Notes: generated by a model from the sequence alone, not told the origin. Positions 1 through 27,584 are shown, numbered from the stretch's first letter. The stretch is DNA of 64,000 nucleotides from Conchocele bisecta (GCA_029237695.1 CM055265.1:47243056-47307055); one strand, 5' to 3'. Numbers and translations: made by a program.

Positions 1-7
1 ACCCCGG

Positions 8-445
8 GGTCAAAAATGGGCGTGGACCGTGGGTCAAATAGTGGTCAAATTTGACTTTTGACCAAATATTGTCACATTTAATCAAATCAAAGATATCGAC
101 GAGACGATCGCTGCGGTACAAAATGGGACGATTACGTCATCCCAGATGGCCGAAATGTCAAAACATCATTCTTTTATTTGAGATTTCAAACGTCTTCTGT
201 ACAAGAAATGATTGATGTACAATGCACTTTCAAAGGTGTTAAAATGGGTCAAAAATGGGCGTGGTCTGTGGGGTCAAAGAGGGGTCATATTTCAAAAAAA
301 AATTACCGAATATGGTCATGTCATATACATCAAAGGTATTGACGAGACGATCGATGTGATGCATATCTTGTCAAAATCGGATGATTACGTCATCCAAGAT
401 GGCCTCCGAATAAGGTCATCCTTTTATTACAGATTTCAAACGATG
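8..445. repeat. Two-copy tandem repeat, about 245 bp per unit
   Basis: Landmarks recur in order about 239-252 bp apart: gtcaaaaatgggcgtgg at 9 and 248, a gacgagacgatcg block near 95 and 340, gattacgtcatcc near 131 and 383, and an agatttcaaacg block near 180 and 430. The first copy may continue to the left of the window. The units differ by substitutions and small indels. The open frame at 212-457 only reflects the second copy and has no recognisable domain. Confidence 0.7.
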
Positions 446-459
446 GCCTTATTTTGATG

Positions 460-847
460 TTTATTTAGTGACAACTTTACATACTAGTATTTGCTTGTTT
501 ATTATGACATTGCACAAATCTTATTACACCATAGATGGAGAGCTATGCACTTATAATATAGACATGAATGGGAAAATAGACAATTTTTGCAGAAGGAGCT
601 CGATTTGAAAGTATAAAAGTCACTTTAATACAATTACACACTCAATTGTGAGGAAATAAGCCAATACAAATGCTGACAATCTCCCACTCAAAAAAAAAAG
701 ATCTAGCAGAATCATGAAATAAAGGAGACATGGACACTGGACTCCATACATGTAGATATTCTGGCTTATCTAGGTCTACTATAGTGGCAGATATGTGGCT
801 GTACATGGAGAAATGGGGTCTATGGGTTTTATGACCAGTTTTGATCC
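460..847. other. Non-coding stretch with an L-type fragment
   Basis: No gene is recognised. Around 785-845 there is a diverged piece of the L repeat (gtggctg...gagaaatggggtctatgggttt...gatcca), described at 12335-12580. The rest is AT-rich sequence without visible structure. Confidence 0.4.
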
Positions 848-1165
848 AGTAGCCTATTTCACCAACATTGCAAAGTATACTTTTCTAGCAAAGTATACTT
901 TGAGGGAGAAATTTTAATTTTTATTATACTGAATTTATTACATTATCACAGCCAAAATATACTGAATTTATTACATTATCACAGCCATTTTGGCTGTGAT
1001 AATGTAATAAATTCAGTATAATAATTCTGCATACTTTTAATCGTCAAATATATGCAGTCGTTAGTTCTATCTGTAATAATGTATTTCGGGAAAAATAAAT
1101 GATTACTCCCTCAAAGTATAGTTTGCTAGATAAGTATACTTTGCAATTTTGATGAAATCGGCTAC
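848..1165. mobile_element. Family A fold-back element, copy 1
   Basis: The terminal inverted repeats begin gtagcctatttcaccaac and end with the complement. Just inside each end lie two head-to-tail copies of a short unit containing the palindrome AGTATACT. The centre (about 926-1025) is a second hairpin built from ttattacattatcacagcc and its complement. No coding capacity. It looks like a non-autonomous DNA element (MITE). Other copies are at 1914-2082 (half), 2206-2572, 6156-6452, 14726-14945 and 21790-22065. Confidence 0.8.
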
Positions 1166-1430
1166 AGATCAGCCTGTGCATCTGCAGTCTGATCAGGATC
1201 AGCAGTGTTCACCATTCCACCAATATAGCACCCATCATCCTTCTAACAAGCAAGATAGATCATCAGAGCTCCAGATAAGGTGCGTATTTGCCCAATTAAA
1301 ATTGCCAAAAACCCAATTGAAATCCGAAGTAGTGAGTATCAAAAAGCAATGAAAAATTTGTGGTATCTTTATCACGCTACAGAAAACAATAAACAGACCA
1401 CAAATATTGCATATTTTCTTATTTTTCCAT

Positions 1431-1504
1431 GAAAACACATCTTGGTATTTCATTAGAATTGTCTCCAAGGAGACAATTGTAATGAAATACCAAGATATGT
1501 TTTC
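1431..1504. repeat. C-type hairpin core
   Basis: A nearly perfect palindrome centred at about 1467. Its arms contain tttcattagaattgtctcc and the complement. The arms resemble those of the element at 5012-5258. The surrounding element ends are too eroded to place. Confidence 0.75.
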
Positions 1505-1654
1505 ATTTAGAAGCAAACTATTCAATAAGTGCGGTCTGCTGATGTGTAAATAGTAGTGTGATTCTATTTTACACAATTAAATTTTTGAAATGCCCAGTTG
1601 CTTCAGAAATGATGGAGTGACAATACCCGATCACTAATTCCTTATCTGGAGCCC

Positions 1655-1760
1655 TGAGATCATTATTGGAGTACAGTAGAGTGCTATTTGACCAGGAGCT
1701 ACACTGGTCACAAATCCCATAAGCCCCAGTTCTCCAGTCACAGCCACATATGAAGGCCCT
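1655..1760. repeat. L repeat fragment
   Basis: Contains the complement of the L consensus: tacactggtcacaaatcccataagcccc...tctccagtcacagccacat. It is one of at least eight L fragments in the window, near 785, 3600-3700, 4090-4215, 6085-6140, 6500-6610, 12335-12580, 13265-13320 and 44040-44215. Confidence 0.6.
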
Positions 1761-1913
1761 TGTGAATATAAAATGGGCTGCTATCTGACAAAAAAACAGG
1801 CTTATTTCGATTCCATGTGTGGCGAGTGCATGATCTGCCTGTTCACTCATCCAACCTGATATTCAGCTGCATTGTTCACTGGATAACAAATGGATGTTGA
1901 ACAGTGAAGGCCC

Positions 1914-2082
1914 TGTAGCCGATTTCACCAACATTGCAAAGTATACTTTTCTAGCAAAGTATTCTTTGAGGGAGCAATCATTTACTTTTCCTGAAATGCA
2001 TTATTTCATATAGAACTAACTACTGCATATATTTGATGATTAAAAGTATGCAGAATTATTATACGGAATTTATTACATTATC
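1914..2082. mobile_element. Family A half element
   Basis: One arm of family A, from the gtagccgatttcaccaac terminus through the two AGTATACT units and the ttattacattatc block. It then stops exactly where the large palindrome at 2084 begins. The other arm is absent, so it was probably cut off when the palindrome formed or inserted. Confidence 0.65.
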
Positions 2083-2083
2083 T

Positions 2084-2692
2084 ACGAACATTTTAGTCGT
2101 ACAAAGTTTAGTGAAACGGGCCCCAGGCCACAATGTGACGAAACCCATCTTATTGCCTTTGTGAGCAGTGTAGACAGACCAGCCTGCACATCCACAGTCT
2201 GATCAGTAGCCTATTTCACCAACATTGCAAAGTATACTTTTCTAGCAAAGTATACTTTAGAGAGAAATTTTCAATTTTAGTATAAATTTATTAATTTTGA
2301 TTATACTGAATTTATTACATTATCACAGCCATTTGCAAAGTATACTTTTCTAGCAAAGTATACTTTGAGGGAGAAATTTTCAATTTTAGGATAAATTTAT
2401 TAATTTTGATTATACTGAATTTATTACATTATCACAGCCAAAATGGCTGTGATAATGTAATAAATTCAGTATAATCAAAATTAATAAATTTATACTAAAA
2501 TTGAAAATTTCTCCCTCAAAGTATACTTTGCTGGAAAAGTATACTTTGCAATGTTGGTGAAATAGGCTACTGATAAGACTGTGGATGTGCAGGCTGGTCT
2601 GTCTACACTGCTCACAAAGGCAATAAGATGGGTTTCGTCACATTGTGGCCTGGGGCCCGTTTCACTAAACTTTGTACGACTAAAATGTTCGT
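2084..2692. repeat. 609-bp long palindrome (family A inside L- and B-derived arms)
   Basis: Read outside to inside, each arm has a family B end (acgaacattttagtcgtac), a ggccacaatgtgacg stretch, an L-like gatcag segment, then a family A arm. The right arm repeats this order as the complement, with symmetry about position 2388. In the left arm the family A arm is tandemly duplicated (2215-2335 and 2335-2440), the main departure from symmetry. Confidence 0.85.
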
Positions 2693-2879
2693 AAGTGCAA
2701 AATTATGATAGTCTGTAAATTTCACATTAACAATGTTTTCTTGTAAATAATTAATGGATTTACGTTTATTGAGCATAGGCTGCATATATGCAGCCTATGC
2801 TCAATAAATGTAAATTCATTAATTTAAATTTACAGACGATCTTAAATTTGCACTTACAAACATTTTAGTCGGGCCCCAG
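2652..2879. mobile_element. Family B fold-back element, copy 1
   Basis: Begins tggggcccgtttcactaaac and ends with the complement gtcgggccccag. At the centre is a hairpin, gcataggctgcatatatgcagcctatgc. It shares its left end with the 609-bp palindrome, so the two overlap. Other copies are at 3305-3514, 5329-5937 (interrupted) and 21251-21494. Confidence 0.8.
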
Positions 2880-3074
2880 TTGATTTGTCTGAGCAGTTTT
2901 GAACTCAGGTTTCAAACTAGTGCCCATAGTCTGTGATTATTAAATCTCTGAAATTGTTGTCGAAATTTGTACTTGAAAATGGAAATCAGGCAGTTTGATT
3001 GGCTGAAACTGACAACAGCTTAGCCATGACCAATCAAACGAGCTGATTGCAAGTGTGAGAATGGAGTACTTTAT

Positions 3075-3185
3075 ATTTATTATTTATTTAATAGTGTTTA
3101 ACAGCCTTGAAATTATAATAACCTGATCTGGTGCCAGGTCCTCACCACACCATTCACATAGCCCCACTCCCTAAAAGAATACATT
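3075..3185 (+). mobile_element. SINE central-domain fragment
   Basis: Matches the central part of the SINEs at 19700-19990, 23053-23397 and 27052-27521: ccttgaaattataataacctg, then ctggtgccaggtc, a ccacacc block and ccactccctaaaag. The tRNA-like head is missing. Confidence 0.65.
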
Positions 3186-3304
3186 TATAACCACAGGCTT
3201 AAGTAGCCATTAACATGCGTTGACACATATTTGACACAACACGAATTGCTTCTGTTTGTACAGTGTAGTCCTAGACGAGCCTGACCATCGACACTTCACT
3301 AAAT

Positions 3305-3514
3305 CTGGGGGCCGTTTCACTAAACTTCGTACGACTAAGAAGTTCGTAAGTGCAAAATTATGATAGTCATAACATTAACAATGTTTTCTTGTAAACAATT
3401 ATCGGATTTACTGCATATGCAGCCTATGTTCAATAAATGTAAATCCATCAATTGAAATTTTCAGACGATCCTAAATTTGTGCTTACGAACATTTTAGTCG
3501 TACAAAGTTTAGTG
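3305..3514. mobile_element. Family B fold-back element, copy 2
   Basis: Begins ctgggggccgtttcactaaac and ends acattttagtcgtacaaagtttagtg. The central tgcatatgca hairpin is shorter than in copy 1. Non-coding. Confidence 0.8.
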
Positions 3515-3817
3515 GTGGCTACACTTGTGGGGCTGCTACATGTAATTATTGCATTCATTGTCTGGTATTAAGTAAATGAAGTAAACCAGGCTCCTCAGAT
3601 TGCGACCAACATGTGGCTGTGTGACTTCAGCTTATGAAGTTTGTAACCAGTGTATACTCAGATCTGCCTGCGCAGTCTGATCAGGGTCAGCACCATTCGC
3701 CATATCTGACTACATGTGTGTGGTTACTAATCTGAAATGAAGTAAACCAGTATTGTCTGATGGTGGCTGTGACCATAGGTGATGGAACAATCAATCACAG
3801 GACAGTGTCTTTTAGTA

Positions 3818-4067
3818 TTAACCCTTAGATCGCTACTCACAACAATTGTCGTCTGCTGTTGCTTTTATATCTTGCCTTATTTCTCAATAAAAACATCGTT
3901 TGACAGCACTTCAGAATCATTTTCAACGGAAATGATTCTAAAGTGCTGTCAAAGCATGTTGTTAATTATTCTAAAGTGCTGTCAAAGCATGTTTTTGATG
4001 ATAAAAATGGAAAATAGAAAATAAACAGCAGACGACAAAAAAAATAAGATAGCGGTCTAAGGGTTAA
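3818..4067. mobile_element. Family C hairpin element, copy 1
   Basis: The terminal inverted repeat is taacccttagatcgctac at the left and gcggtctaagggttaa at the right, followed inward by gtcgtctgctgtt. At the centre is a long stem with a ctttagaatcat-type core and gacagcactt/aagtgctgtc arms, partly duplicated on the right. The open frame at 3779-4024 runs through the hairpin and is not a gene. Confidence 0.8.
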
Positions 4068-4232
4068 CTATATCATTCGGTGATTTATTTTCTGTTGCCT
4101 GTCACTGGTGAAATGGAGCTTATGGGGTTTGCAATCAGTGTGGATTCAGATCAGCATGCTTATTTGTGCAGGCCGACCAGGATTAGCACTATTTGCCATT
4201 CAGTCTGTGAAACGGGTGTAATGCACAAACAT

Positions 4233-4446
4233 TTAACCCTTACTATGCTGAATTAAATTTTGTCGTCTGCTGGAAATTATTTTATTTTCAATATTTCTCG
4301 ATAAAAACATGTTTTGGCAGCGCATGAGAATCGTCTCCACTGGAGACGATTCTCATGTGCTGTCAAAACAGGTTTTTTGTTAAGAATTAAGGCAAAAATG
4401 AAAAACATCAGACAACAATTTTCGTCTCCCGCGTAGTGAGGGTTAA
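4233..4446. mobile_element. Family C hairpin element, copy 2
   Basis: Bounded by ttaaccctta and gtgagggttaa, with gtcgtctgctg inside. The central stem is gagaatcgtctcc paired with ggagacgattctc, a different arm sequence from copy 1, but each arm still matches its partner. Confidence 0.8.
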
Positions 4447-4552
4447 TTTACAATGTACATGGTTATCAGGCTGCATGAGTGTGATGGCAGGTCAGGAGCC
4501 ACGCTTACCACAAATGACATGAGCTCAAGTTCTTCAGTGACACTCACATACA

Positions 4553-4900
4553 GAGCTCCAGATAAGTTTTATGTCTAAAGCGTACTACACACCCCCCCCC
4601 CCCCCAGCCCGATTTCAAAATCATTGCGTATTTTACTTTTACAAATGGATTATTGATTTTCTTCATTACTAAATAGGGAAAACATGATAAAAAATATAAC
4701 AAATGTAAAGACTGTTTGCTTTTTGCAGCTGAACTAAGTGAATTTTCAACTTTATGACAGTATTTTCACTACTCAATTTGAAAATCAATGCGTATTTTCA
4801 CATTGCTGTGCGTATTGTGTACTCCCACTTTTGATAATCAATGCGTATTCAGCTAAAATAATTGCGTAAAATATGCCAATACGCCCCTTATCTGGAGCTC
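4553..4900 (+). mobile_element. Family M element, copy 1
   Basis: Both ends carry gagctccagataag and its complement. The interior has a poly-C run (about 4591-4604), an acaaatggattattgatttt block, a gaattttcaactttatgacag block and a tattcagctaaaataattgcg block. The same order is seen at 22318-22623, 27766-28065 and, reversed, 12904-13257. Non-coding. Confidence 0.75.
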
Positions 4901-5011
4901 TACATACATGTATCCAGTATTATGATAAAATTGAACATATTGCTTGTTTTCCCTGTGAACAGCTAACACAACCAACCAGCATCAAAAATATTTCTTGTTT
5001 AAAAATGGACT

Positions 5012-5258
5012 TTTAACTCTTTGCATGCTGGGAAACTTGTGGGCTATAAATAGTTCAAAACTTGCGGACAAAAATTCATCATATTTTATTGTATTTCTCC
5101 CCGTAAATATCATGAATATGTCTTGGAATTTCATTAGAATCGAGTCCAGGACTCGATTCTAATGAAATTTCAAGACATATTTACAGAGAGTAATAAAACA
5201 TACATATACTCGTAATTCGTTTGGCAGATATTTTCACCGCTAGCATGCAAAGAGTTAA
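5012..5258. mobile_element. Family C-like hairpin element, copy 3
   Basis: Its ends are ttaactctttgcatgct and the complement agcatgcaaagagttaa. The central palindrome has tttcattagaatcgagtcc arms (about 5113-5186). It is a subtype whose ends and arms differ from copies 1, 2, 4 and 6 but whose architecture is identical. Confidence 0.8.
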
Positions 5259-5328
5259 AGACCCTGATTAGACTGCATGGTTGTACATTTATTTAATGGT
5301 GTTTAAATGTTTCTCAACAGCTAAGGAC

Positions 5329-5937
5329 CTGGGCTCGTTTCACTAAACTTCATGTGACTTAGAAGTTTGCGAGTTCAAAACTAGCATTTACAACAAAGTT
5401 TGCATAAACCCTTACACCGCTATCTTTATTTTTTGTCGTCTGCTGTTTATTTTCAATTTTTATCATCAAAAACATGCTTTGACAGCACTTTAGAATAATT
5501 TACAACATGCTTTGACAGGCACTTCAGAATCATTCCATTGGAAATGATTCTGAAGTGCTGTCAAACCATGTTTTTATTGAGAAATAAGGCAATATATAAA
5601 AGCAACAGCAGACGACAATTGTTGTGTGTAGCGGTCTAAGGGTTAACAGCCGATTATGAGATATCTGTGATGGATTTGTTCATATTTAACGGTATTCAAG
5701 CTAGCCCTTCGAAATAGGGAGAAGTTTTCACTAAAAATCAAGAGAAAATAGTGAGAAACTTCTCCCTCAACTCGAAGTAGGGAGAAGTCGGACAATTTGC
5801 ACACTTCGCCCTGTAAAATGAACCCCGATTTAATGACCTACACATGTAAGCAGTAAATGGAAGCATTAGTGAGTTAATTATAAAAATATTCGTACAAACA
5901 TTTTCCACATATGATGTTTAGTGAAACAAACCCCTGG
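5329..5937. mobile_element. Family B element split by a family C insertion
   Basis: A left family B end (gggctcgtttcactaaac) lies at 5330-5346 and the matching right end (tgtttagtgaaacaaacccc) near 5914-5935. A complete family C element at 5406-5646 sits between them. A small palindromic gggagaag/cttctccc stretch lies at 5720-5790. Confidence 0.65.
5406..5646. mobile_element. Family C hairpin element, copy 4 (nested in family B)
   Basis: Bounded by aacccttacaccgctatc and agcggtctaagggttaa, with gtcgtctgctgttt inside. The stem has gacagcacttcagaatcatt/aatgattctgaagtgctgtc arms. Part of the left arm (gctttgacagcactt) is duplicated. Confidence 0.8.
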
Positions 5938-6155
5938 ATTTATAGCGAATGTAAAAGCAATAAACACCATATTGTCAGAATATTTCAATAATTGTGTGAT
6001 CTCCCATATTCAGTGCAATATTTATACTTGTATTGTAAACCCACCTACATGTATCTTACACCACTCGTTACATTTGTTTATCGTTGACTGGAGAAATGGG
6101 GCTTACTGGATCTGTAACCGGAGTATCTCCTGATCAAATAGCATTCCTGTATCCT

Positions 6156-6452
6156 GTAGCCTATTTCATCAACATTGCAAAGTATACTTTTCTAGCAAAG
6201 TATATACTTTCTGAGGGAGAAATTTTCAATTTTATGATAAATTTATTAATTTTTATTATACTCAATTTATTACATTTTGGCTGTGATAATGTAATAAATT
6301 CAGTGTAATAATTCTGCATACTTATAATCATCAAATATATGCAATTGTTAGTTTTATACGAAATAATGCATTTCAGGAAAAGTAAATGATTACTTCCTCA
6401 AAGTATACTTTGCTATAAAAGTATACTTTGCAATTTTGATGAAATCGGCTAC
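6156..6452. mobile_element. Family A fold-back element, copy 4
   Basis: Starts gtagcctatttcatcaac and ends gttgatgaaatcggctac-like. It has subterminal AGTATACT units at both ends and a central ttggctgtgataatg remnant. Non-coding. Confidence 0.8.
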
Positions 6453-6499
6453 AGATAACAAGCTACATGTATATTGCTTGTTAGAAGCCTGACATGTTG

Positions 6500-6612
6500 T
6501 TTCATTGATGGAATAACGAACAGTGCAGATCCTGATCAGACTGTGCGGATGCACATTCTGATCTGGATATACACTGGTCACAAAACGCATAACCTCCATT
6601 TCTCCAGCCACA
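6500..6612. repeat. L repeat hairpin
   Basis: Contains cattgatggaataacgaacagtgcagatcctgatcag followed by its partial complement ctgatctggatatacactg and the ccatttctccagccacat end. It is the same unit as 12465-12575. Confidence 0.65.
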
Positions 6613-7658
6613 TTATTATATATATTTATGTCCATGTATATACATACGTGTTCAAAATAGTTTACCTTGGAAGCTGTGATCTTTTTAACATTTCATGGAA
6701 ATGTAATTAAATTATAATAAATCAGTTTGTGTTTGTTGACATGTGAACGGCCATTGATGAATCAAATCCCAGTTGACATTTTGAATGTATTGTGAAACAT
6801 TTCTATAGAGATGTGGAAATAAGGGATATTGTGATGCAAGTCATCCATCCATTCATCTGTCCGTCACGTTTTCCATTCCATACGAACGATCAGTATCTTC
6901 ATGTGCATGTTTATCATCATCCCTATTTTAATTTCCATGCTCCCCCATGTGCTGAAGGTCAAATGAATGAAATGTCAGATTCAGTTGATGTATGCACGCT
7001 TCTCCATTTTCCAAAAAACTTCTTTTCCATATTGCCTTGAAACTTTATGTGCCTGTTTATCATCATCCATGTTTTCATGCTCCCCCCCCCCCCCCATGCC
7101 CAAGGTCACAGTATCAAGCACTGGCTTGAAACTCTTGCACGTGTTTATGATCAAACCAGCACAGCAATGGTTAACCATGCATTAGAATCATGGGAGGAGA
7201 TAAAACAAAATTCCCCAATGGCAATGGCAAGGCGACCATATTGCCTTGCTCACGAGGTCCGTCCATGGTCACCTACCAGTTTCAACATGTCTTGAATGAC
7301 AAATGGGCAATCAAGTGGCATGTTATTAGTCTGTCTCGCAGTTCCACTCAATGGGGAAATGGTGTTCACATTGTGCATGGACATTTTCCGGCGAACACGA
7401 ACGAAGGTGCAGACCGAAAAGTTGAGACACGCTTTGTGATTTTGTACCTAAGCAAATTTATCTTTTCTGTGAAGTATGTCGTACGTCGACAAAAGTTGGA
7501 TAGCAAATGTGGAATTTATTCCGCGTTTGCTATGAAAATTTCATCAACTTTCTACGTCATTTACAGAAAATATCAGTTTCTGTAAATACTGTTCTCGAGT
7601 ACAAAATCACATGGCGTGTCTCAGTTGTCCCCCAGGCACAAGGCGAGCAATATTACTA

Positions 7659-7790
7659 TAGGAATGAATGGCCTTTTTGTGGAATTTATCGGGGTATAAA
7701 CTTGGGAGTCACGGGAATACTGGACGAAAGTGTTTTTTCCAAGTTTATACCCTGATAAATTCCACAAAAAGGCCATTCATTCCTATAGTA
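7659..7790. repeat. Long hairpin
   Basis: taggaatgaatggccttttt at the left is matched by its complement at about 7770-7789. The arms extend through ggaatttatcggggtataaac. The loop holds gtcacgggaatactggacg. A diverged single arm of the same sequence lies at 22868-22945. Confidence 0.8.
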
Positions 7791-7830
7791 AATGGTGTAT
7801 GCTGGTTTCTGATGCACACTAATAGCTGTT

Positions 7831-8015
7831 TACCGTATTAACCCTAAATATTTGGACACAATTTGCTTTGGGAACTTCCCAAAACAAATTATATCCAAAT
7901 ACATTGTTCTTGTGAGAAGACCACTACTGCCATACTAACCCTACCTATTGGCACTGTGTTGTGGGGAACCATACATTTTTCAGTTGGTGTCTGAATATGT
8001 AGGGTTATTACGGTA
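7831..8015. mobile_element. Family K MITE, copy 1
   Basis: The left end is taccgtattaaccctaaat and the right end is the complement atgtagggttattacggta, with a ggacac/gtgtct continuation. A second copy is at 15220-15440. Confidence 0.7.
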
Positions 8016-8990
8016 TTGTGTGAAATTCTGGTAGCTGTAAGTGCTTTGGTGTGCTGAGAACTGAGACACAAACCATGTGATTTTGTTCCTAAGAAGAAGT
8101 ACGATTTTTCATGCAAAATATTTACAGAAATTGATACTTTCTGTAAATGACGTCAAAACATAACAAAATTTTCATAACAAATGCTCTGAACATAAAGTTG
8201 TTTGATGTCATTCACAGTAAATTTTTTAAATATATTGCGTGCGATATCGTACAGCTTCTAATGTACCAAATCACATGGCTTGTATCCAATAGCCATTACT
8301 TCTACCTTGTGCAGTTACCTAAGTACAAGTCGGTGAAGCGGAGGAAGTTGAACATTTAACATGGAAAATGTTTTATGACATTTATTCAACAAGTATTTGG
8401 TACATGAACCATAAGTTTCAGAAGACAATTTTAGACATTAGAGATGCCATCTCTTGAAAAGCCGTAGAATTCAAATTTAACCTGTTACTATGATGGAAGT
8501 AACAATATTGATGGCCGACTGGATCAGCATGCGCATCACATGCACACATTCTGATCAAGGTCTGAATGTTTTGCCATTTGTTTTGTGAAATAAATTTCTT
8601 ACATTGCTACCAAACCAGGAGCTAGACTGTCAACAAATACAACAAGTGACAGTACTACAGTGAAAATCACATTAGTAAATAGTAATGGTGTGGGCCCTCA
8701 TCACTTGACTATTCCGAGCTGTGCGCGATTGAACCGAGAACACAAAGTTTGTATTTGCATGACATGGGTAAAATTCAGGTTTTCACAGGAAACACCTTTT
8801 GCGTATTGAATGTATTACTTTCCAAAATTGATTGATGGCATCAGGAACACGCCATGTATAACAACACTGACTGCTTCCCAAACACAACATGTTATCTCTT
8901 CAGAATATTTGTTGATATAAAGACCCATCTGTTTACGCTGTATACCGGTAATAGCACTATGCATCTGTATCCACTGGTTTGGATTTCGCA
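8016..8990. other. No gene seen; J-related remnant
   Basis: Around 8050-8290 there are pieces (ccatgtgattttgttcctaag, tttctgtaaatgacgtc, caaatcacatggc) related to the palindromes at 7440-7625 and 18000-18240. The remainder shows no repeats or coding signal I can name. Confidence 0.4.
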
Positions 8991-8996
8991 ATATTG

Positions 8997-9247
8997 ACCC
9001 TTAACCCTTTCAACCCTAAGGAACTGGAATGGACTGTGATATGCTAATGTTCCGACCAATCCAATGGTCACAAAATGATTTTCAGATTCGTCCATTTATG
9101 AAAAGGGGGTGTTTTTGTTCTCAAAAATATTAAAATTACTTTCAAAAAGTGCAGATCCTGATGAGACGGCTCGTTACGAACCGGCTCATCTGGATCTGCA
9201 CTTTTTGCATAAACCGATATAGCGGGATTTCGGGTTCAAAGGGTTAA
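8997..9247. mobile_element. Family R element, copy 1
   Basis: Flanked by ttaaccctttcaaccc and gttcaaagggttaa. It contains an internal hairpin gtgcagatcctgatgagacgg/ccggctcatctggatctgcac near 9150-9204. The same element in the opposite orientation is at 20641-20879. Confidence 0.7.
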
Positions 9248-9620
9248 AATGCGTAATTAAGGCCATAAAAATAATTACTTTGGTTCTCAGGGGTTTGCTG
9301 AATGTGATGTGGGAGGGCGGATTTTATTATTATATCTTTTGTTTGTTTGAGATGTTAGATTCTGTTGTTGTTTTTTTCAAGTCGCCAGATGCATATATGT
9401 TCTATAAAATTACTATAACCACTTTAGACTTGAAAAATAACCAGATGTTCGTCAGACAGGATTGGATTTAACACATATTTGCATGGTTGTGTTTTTTATT
9501 TGACCATCTGGCAAATTTACAGTACAATTTTATTTCTCCACGACGATAAGTTACTTGATGCGCAGGCATTTTTCTGAAAGGGCGATATCTGAGAACCAAT
9601 GTACTTTTTATGGCGTAAAT
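9248..9620. other. No feature recognised
   Basis: AT-rich sequence in the 3' flank of PSMB5. Several possible poly(A) hexamers on the minus strand (tttatt on the given strand at 9495-9500 and 9529-9534) are visible. No coding region is seen. Confidence 0.35.
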
Positions 9621-9624
9621 GTTG

Positions 9625-9755
9625 TTGTCTTATTTACTTTCTATTTTCCTTTTTTTCTCATCAAAAACATGATTTTACAGCACTTCAGAATCATTTCCAA
9701 TGGAAATGATTCTAAAGTACTGTCAAACATGTTTTTTATTGAGAAAGAAGACAAC
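9625..9755. mobile_element. Family C hairpin core, copy 5, in the PSMB5 3' flank
   Basis: The central stem is cagcacttcagaatcatttcc paired with ggaaatgattctaaagtact, extended by atcaaaaacatg/catgttttttattgag. Outer ends are weak. It lies about 105 bp beyond the PSMB5 stop codon, on the transcript's 3' side. Confidence 0.7.
9735..9740 (-). promoter_or_regulatory. Candidate PSMB5 poly(A) signal (AATAAA)
   Basis: tttatt on the given strand, read as AATAAA on the gene strand, about 120 nt after the stop at 9861-9863. It lies in the right arm of the C-type hairpin. It is the nearest exact AATAAA match I noticed downstream of the stop. Its use is not proven. Confidence 0.35.
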
Positions 9756-9860
9756 ATATAACTTATATTTTTGTTTACTGCATTCTAAGTGTTAAAATGC
9801 AAGACCAGTTCTTTCTGAACTCTGATCATCATGGTACATGTAGACAGTCTGTGTGTGAAA

Positions 9861-26640
<16,780 letters not shown>

Positions 26641-27025
26641 ATTTCCTTTGAAAAATCACAATGCAGAAAAGCTGGTATTTCTTTAAATGAATAAAAGCAA
26701 TTAACTGTTGTAACTACACATAGAAAAGTAATAAAATTGTTAAACTAAACTTTAGAGCTGAATACATGTATACATGTCTTTGAAAAAATCCAGTTAATCT
26801 CAATTTGAAATTGGAATATTCTTCGGCGGAGTCACATTTCTTCAAATTCATTTGGTGAGAGGCGGTTATTGATGACAACAACCGTGACTGATAAATACTG
26901 CCCAAAATGTACCAAAAATATGGATTTCAGAGACGAATTAAATATAGAATTCGGGGACGAATTCCAATTTGGCGGGGGAGTATGTCACGGTACGTAACTC
27001 ACTATGGGGAGAAAATGTGTGTTCC

Positions 27026-27584
27026 TGCCCGGCTAAATCAGTCGGTTAGAGTGAGTGAGTGAGTGAATAGGGTTTAACGTCCGCTTTTCTGACATAGAGG
27101 TACAAGCCTCAGGGAGTCTACACGCAGACGGGTCAACGGGGTCGAGTCCCGTATCCACCTGTCCAAGGGGGGTAAATCCCAACTTCAGAACTCAATATTT
27201 ACAATCAAAATATATATTCAGTCCTGAAATTAGAACAACCTGATCTGGTGCCAGGCCCTCGCCACACCAGTATCATTTATCCCATCCCCTAAAAGTAATA
27301 GGATTAGCGCTAATCTTACTTTTATATATGGGGCATAGCCCGACTCAACTCTCACATACAAGAAAGCCAAAAATGTACATGAGGGCCAAATCCGGTATAG
27401 TGGGTTCCGGAAAGTAAGAACCCAATCGTTAAGCCAGTTTAGTCGCCTTTTACGACAAGCAATGGCTACTGCAGCACTATTCTCAGGATCAGTTGATCCC
27501 GCCCCGGTGCCTGCACGGGGCCAGTCGGTTAGAGCGATGGTACGGTAAACCAGAGGTCCCGGGTTCGAGCCCCGGGCCGGAGCA
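27026..27584 (+). other. tRNA-like sequence inside the LTR (split by a SINE)
   Basis: 27026-27051 plus 27535-27584 make 76 nt. The T arm is perfect: CCGGG, loop TTCGAGC, CCCGG (27559-27575), with B box GGTTCGAGCCC. The anticodon arm has four pairs (TGGT/ACCA) around a seven-base loop ACGGTAA; the middle triplet would be GGT, but the base before it is C, not T. The acceptor has five pairs (CCGGC/GCCGG). The 5' part resembles tRNA-Lys (GCCCGGCTA..TCAGTCGG), with a decayed D stem and A box. Probably a promoter-like relic, not a working tRNA gene. Confidence 0.7.
27052..27521 (+). mobile_element. SINE inserted in the TRIM LTR
   Basis: A 470-bp insertion flanked by the 13-bp duplication CAGTCGGTTAGAG (27039-27051 and 27522-27534). 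The head is gtgagtgagtgagtgaatag, then gggtttaacgtccgc. A B-box-like ggggtcgagtcccg follows, then the shared core (cagtcctgaaattagaacaa, ctggtgccaggccc), ctcacatacaagaaagcc, and a tail with cagtttagtcgccttttacg. It shares its central domain with the SINEs at 19700 and 23053 but has a different head and a longer tail. Confidence 0.85.

Noticed and set aside
27026..27584. A functional tRNA gene
   Set aside because: Split by a 483-bp insertion plus duplication, D stem and acceptor decayed, and position 33 is not T. Kept only as a tRNA-like part of the LTR.
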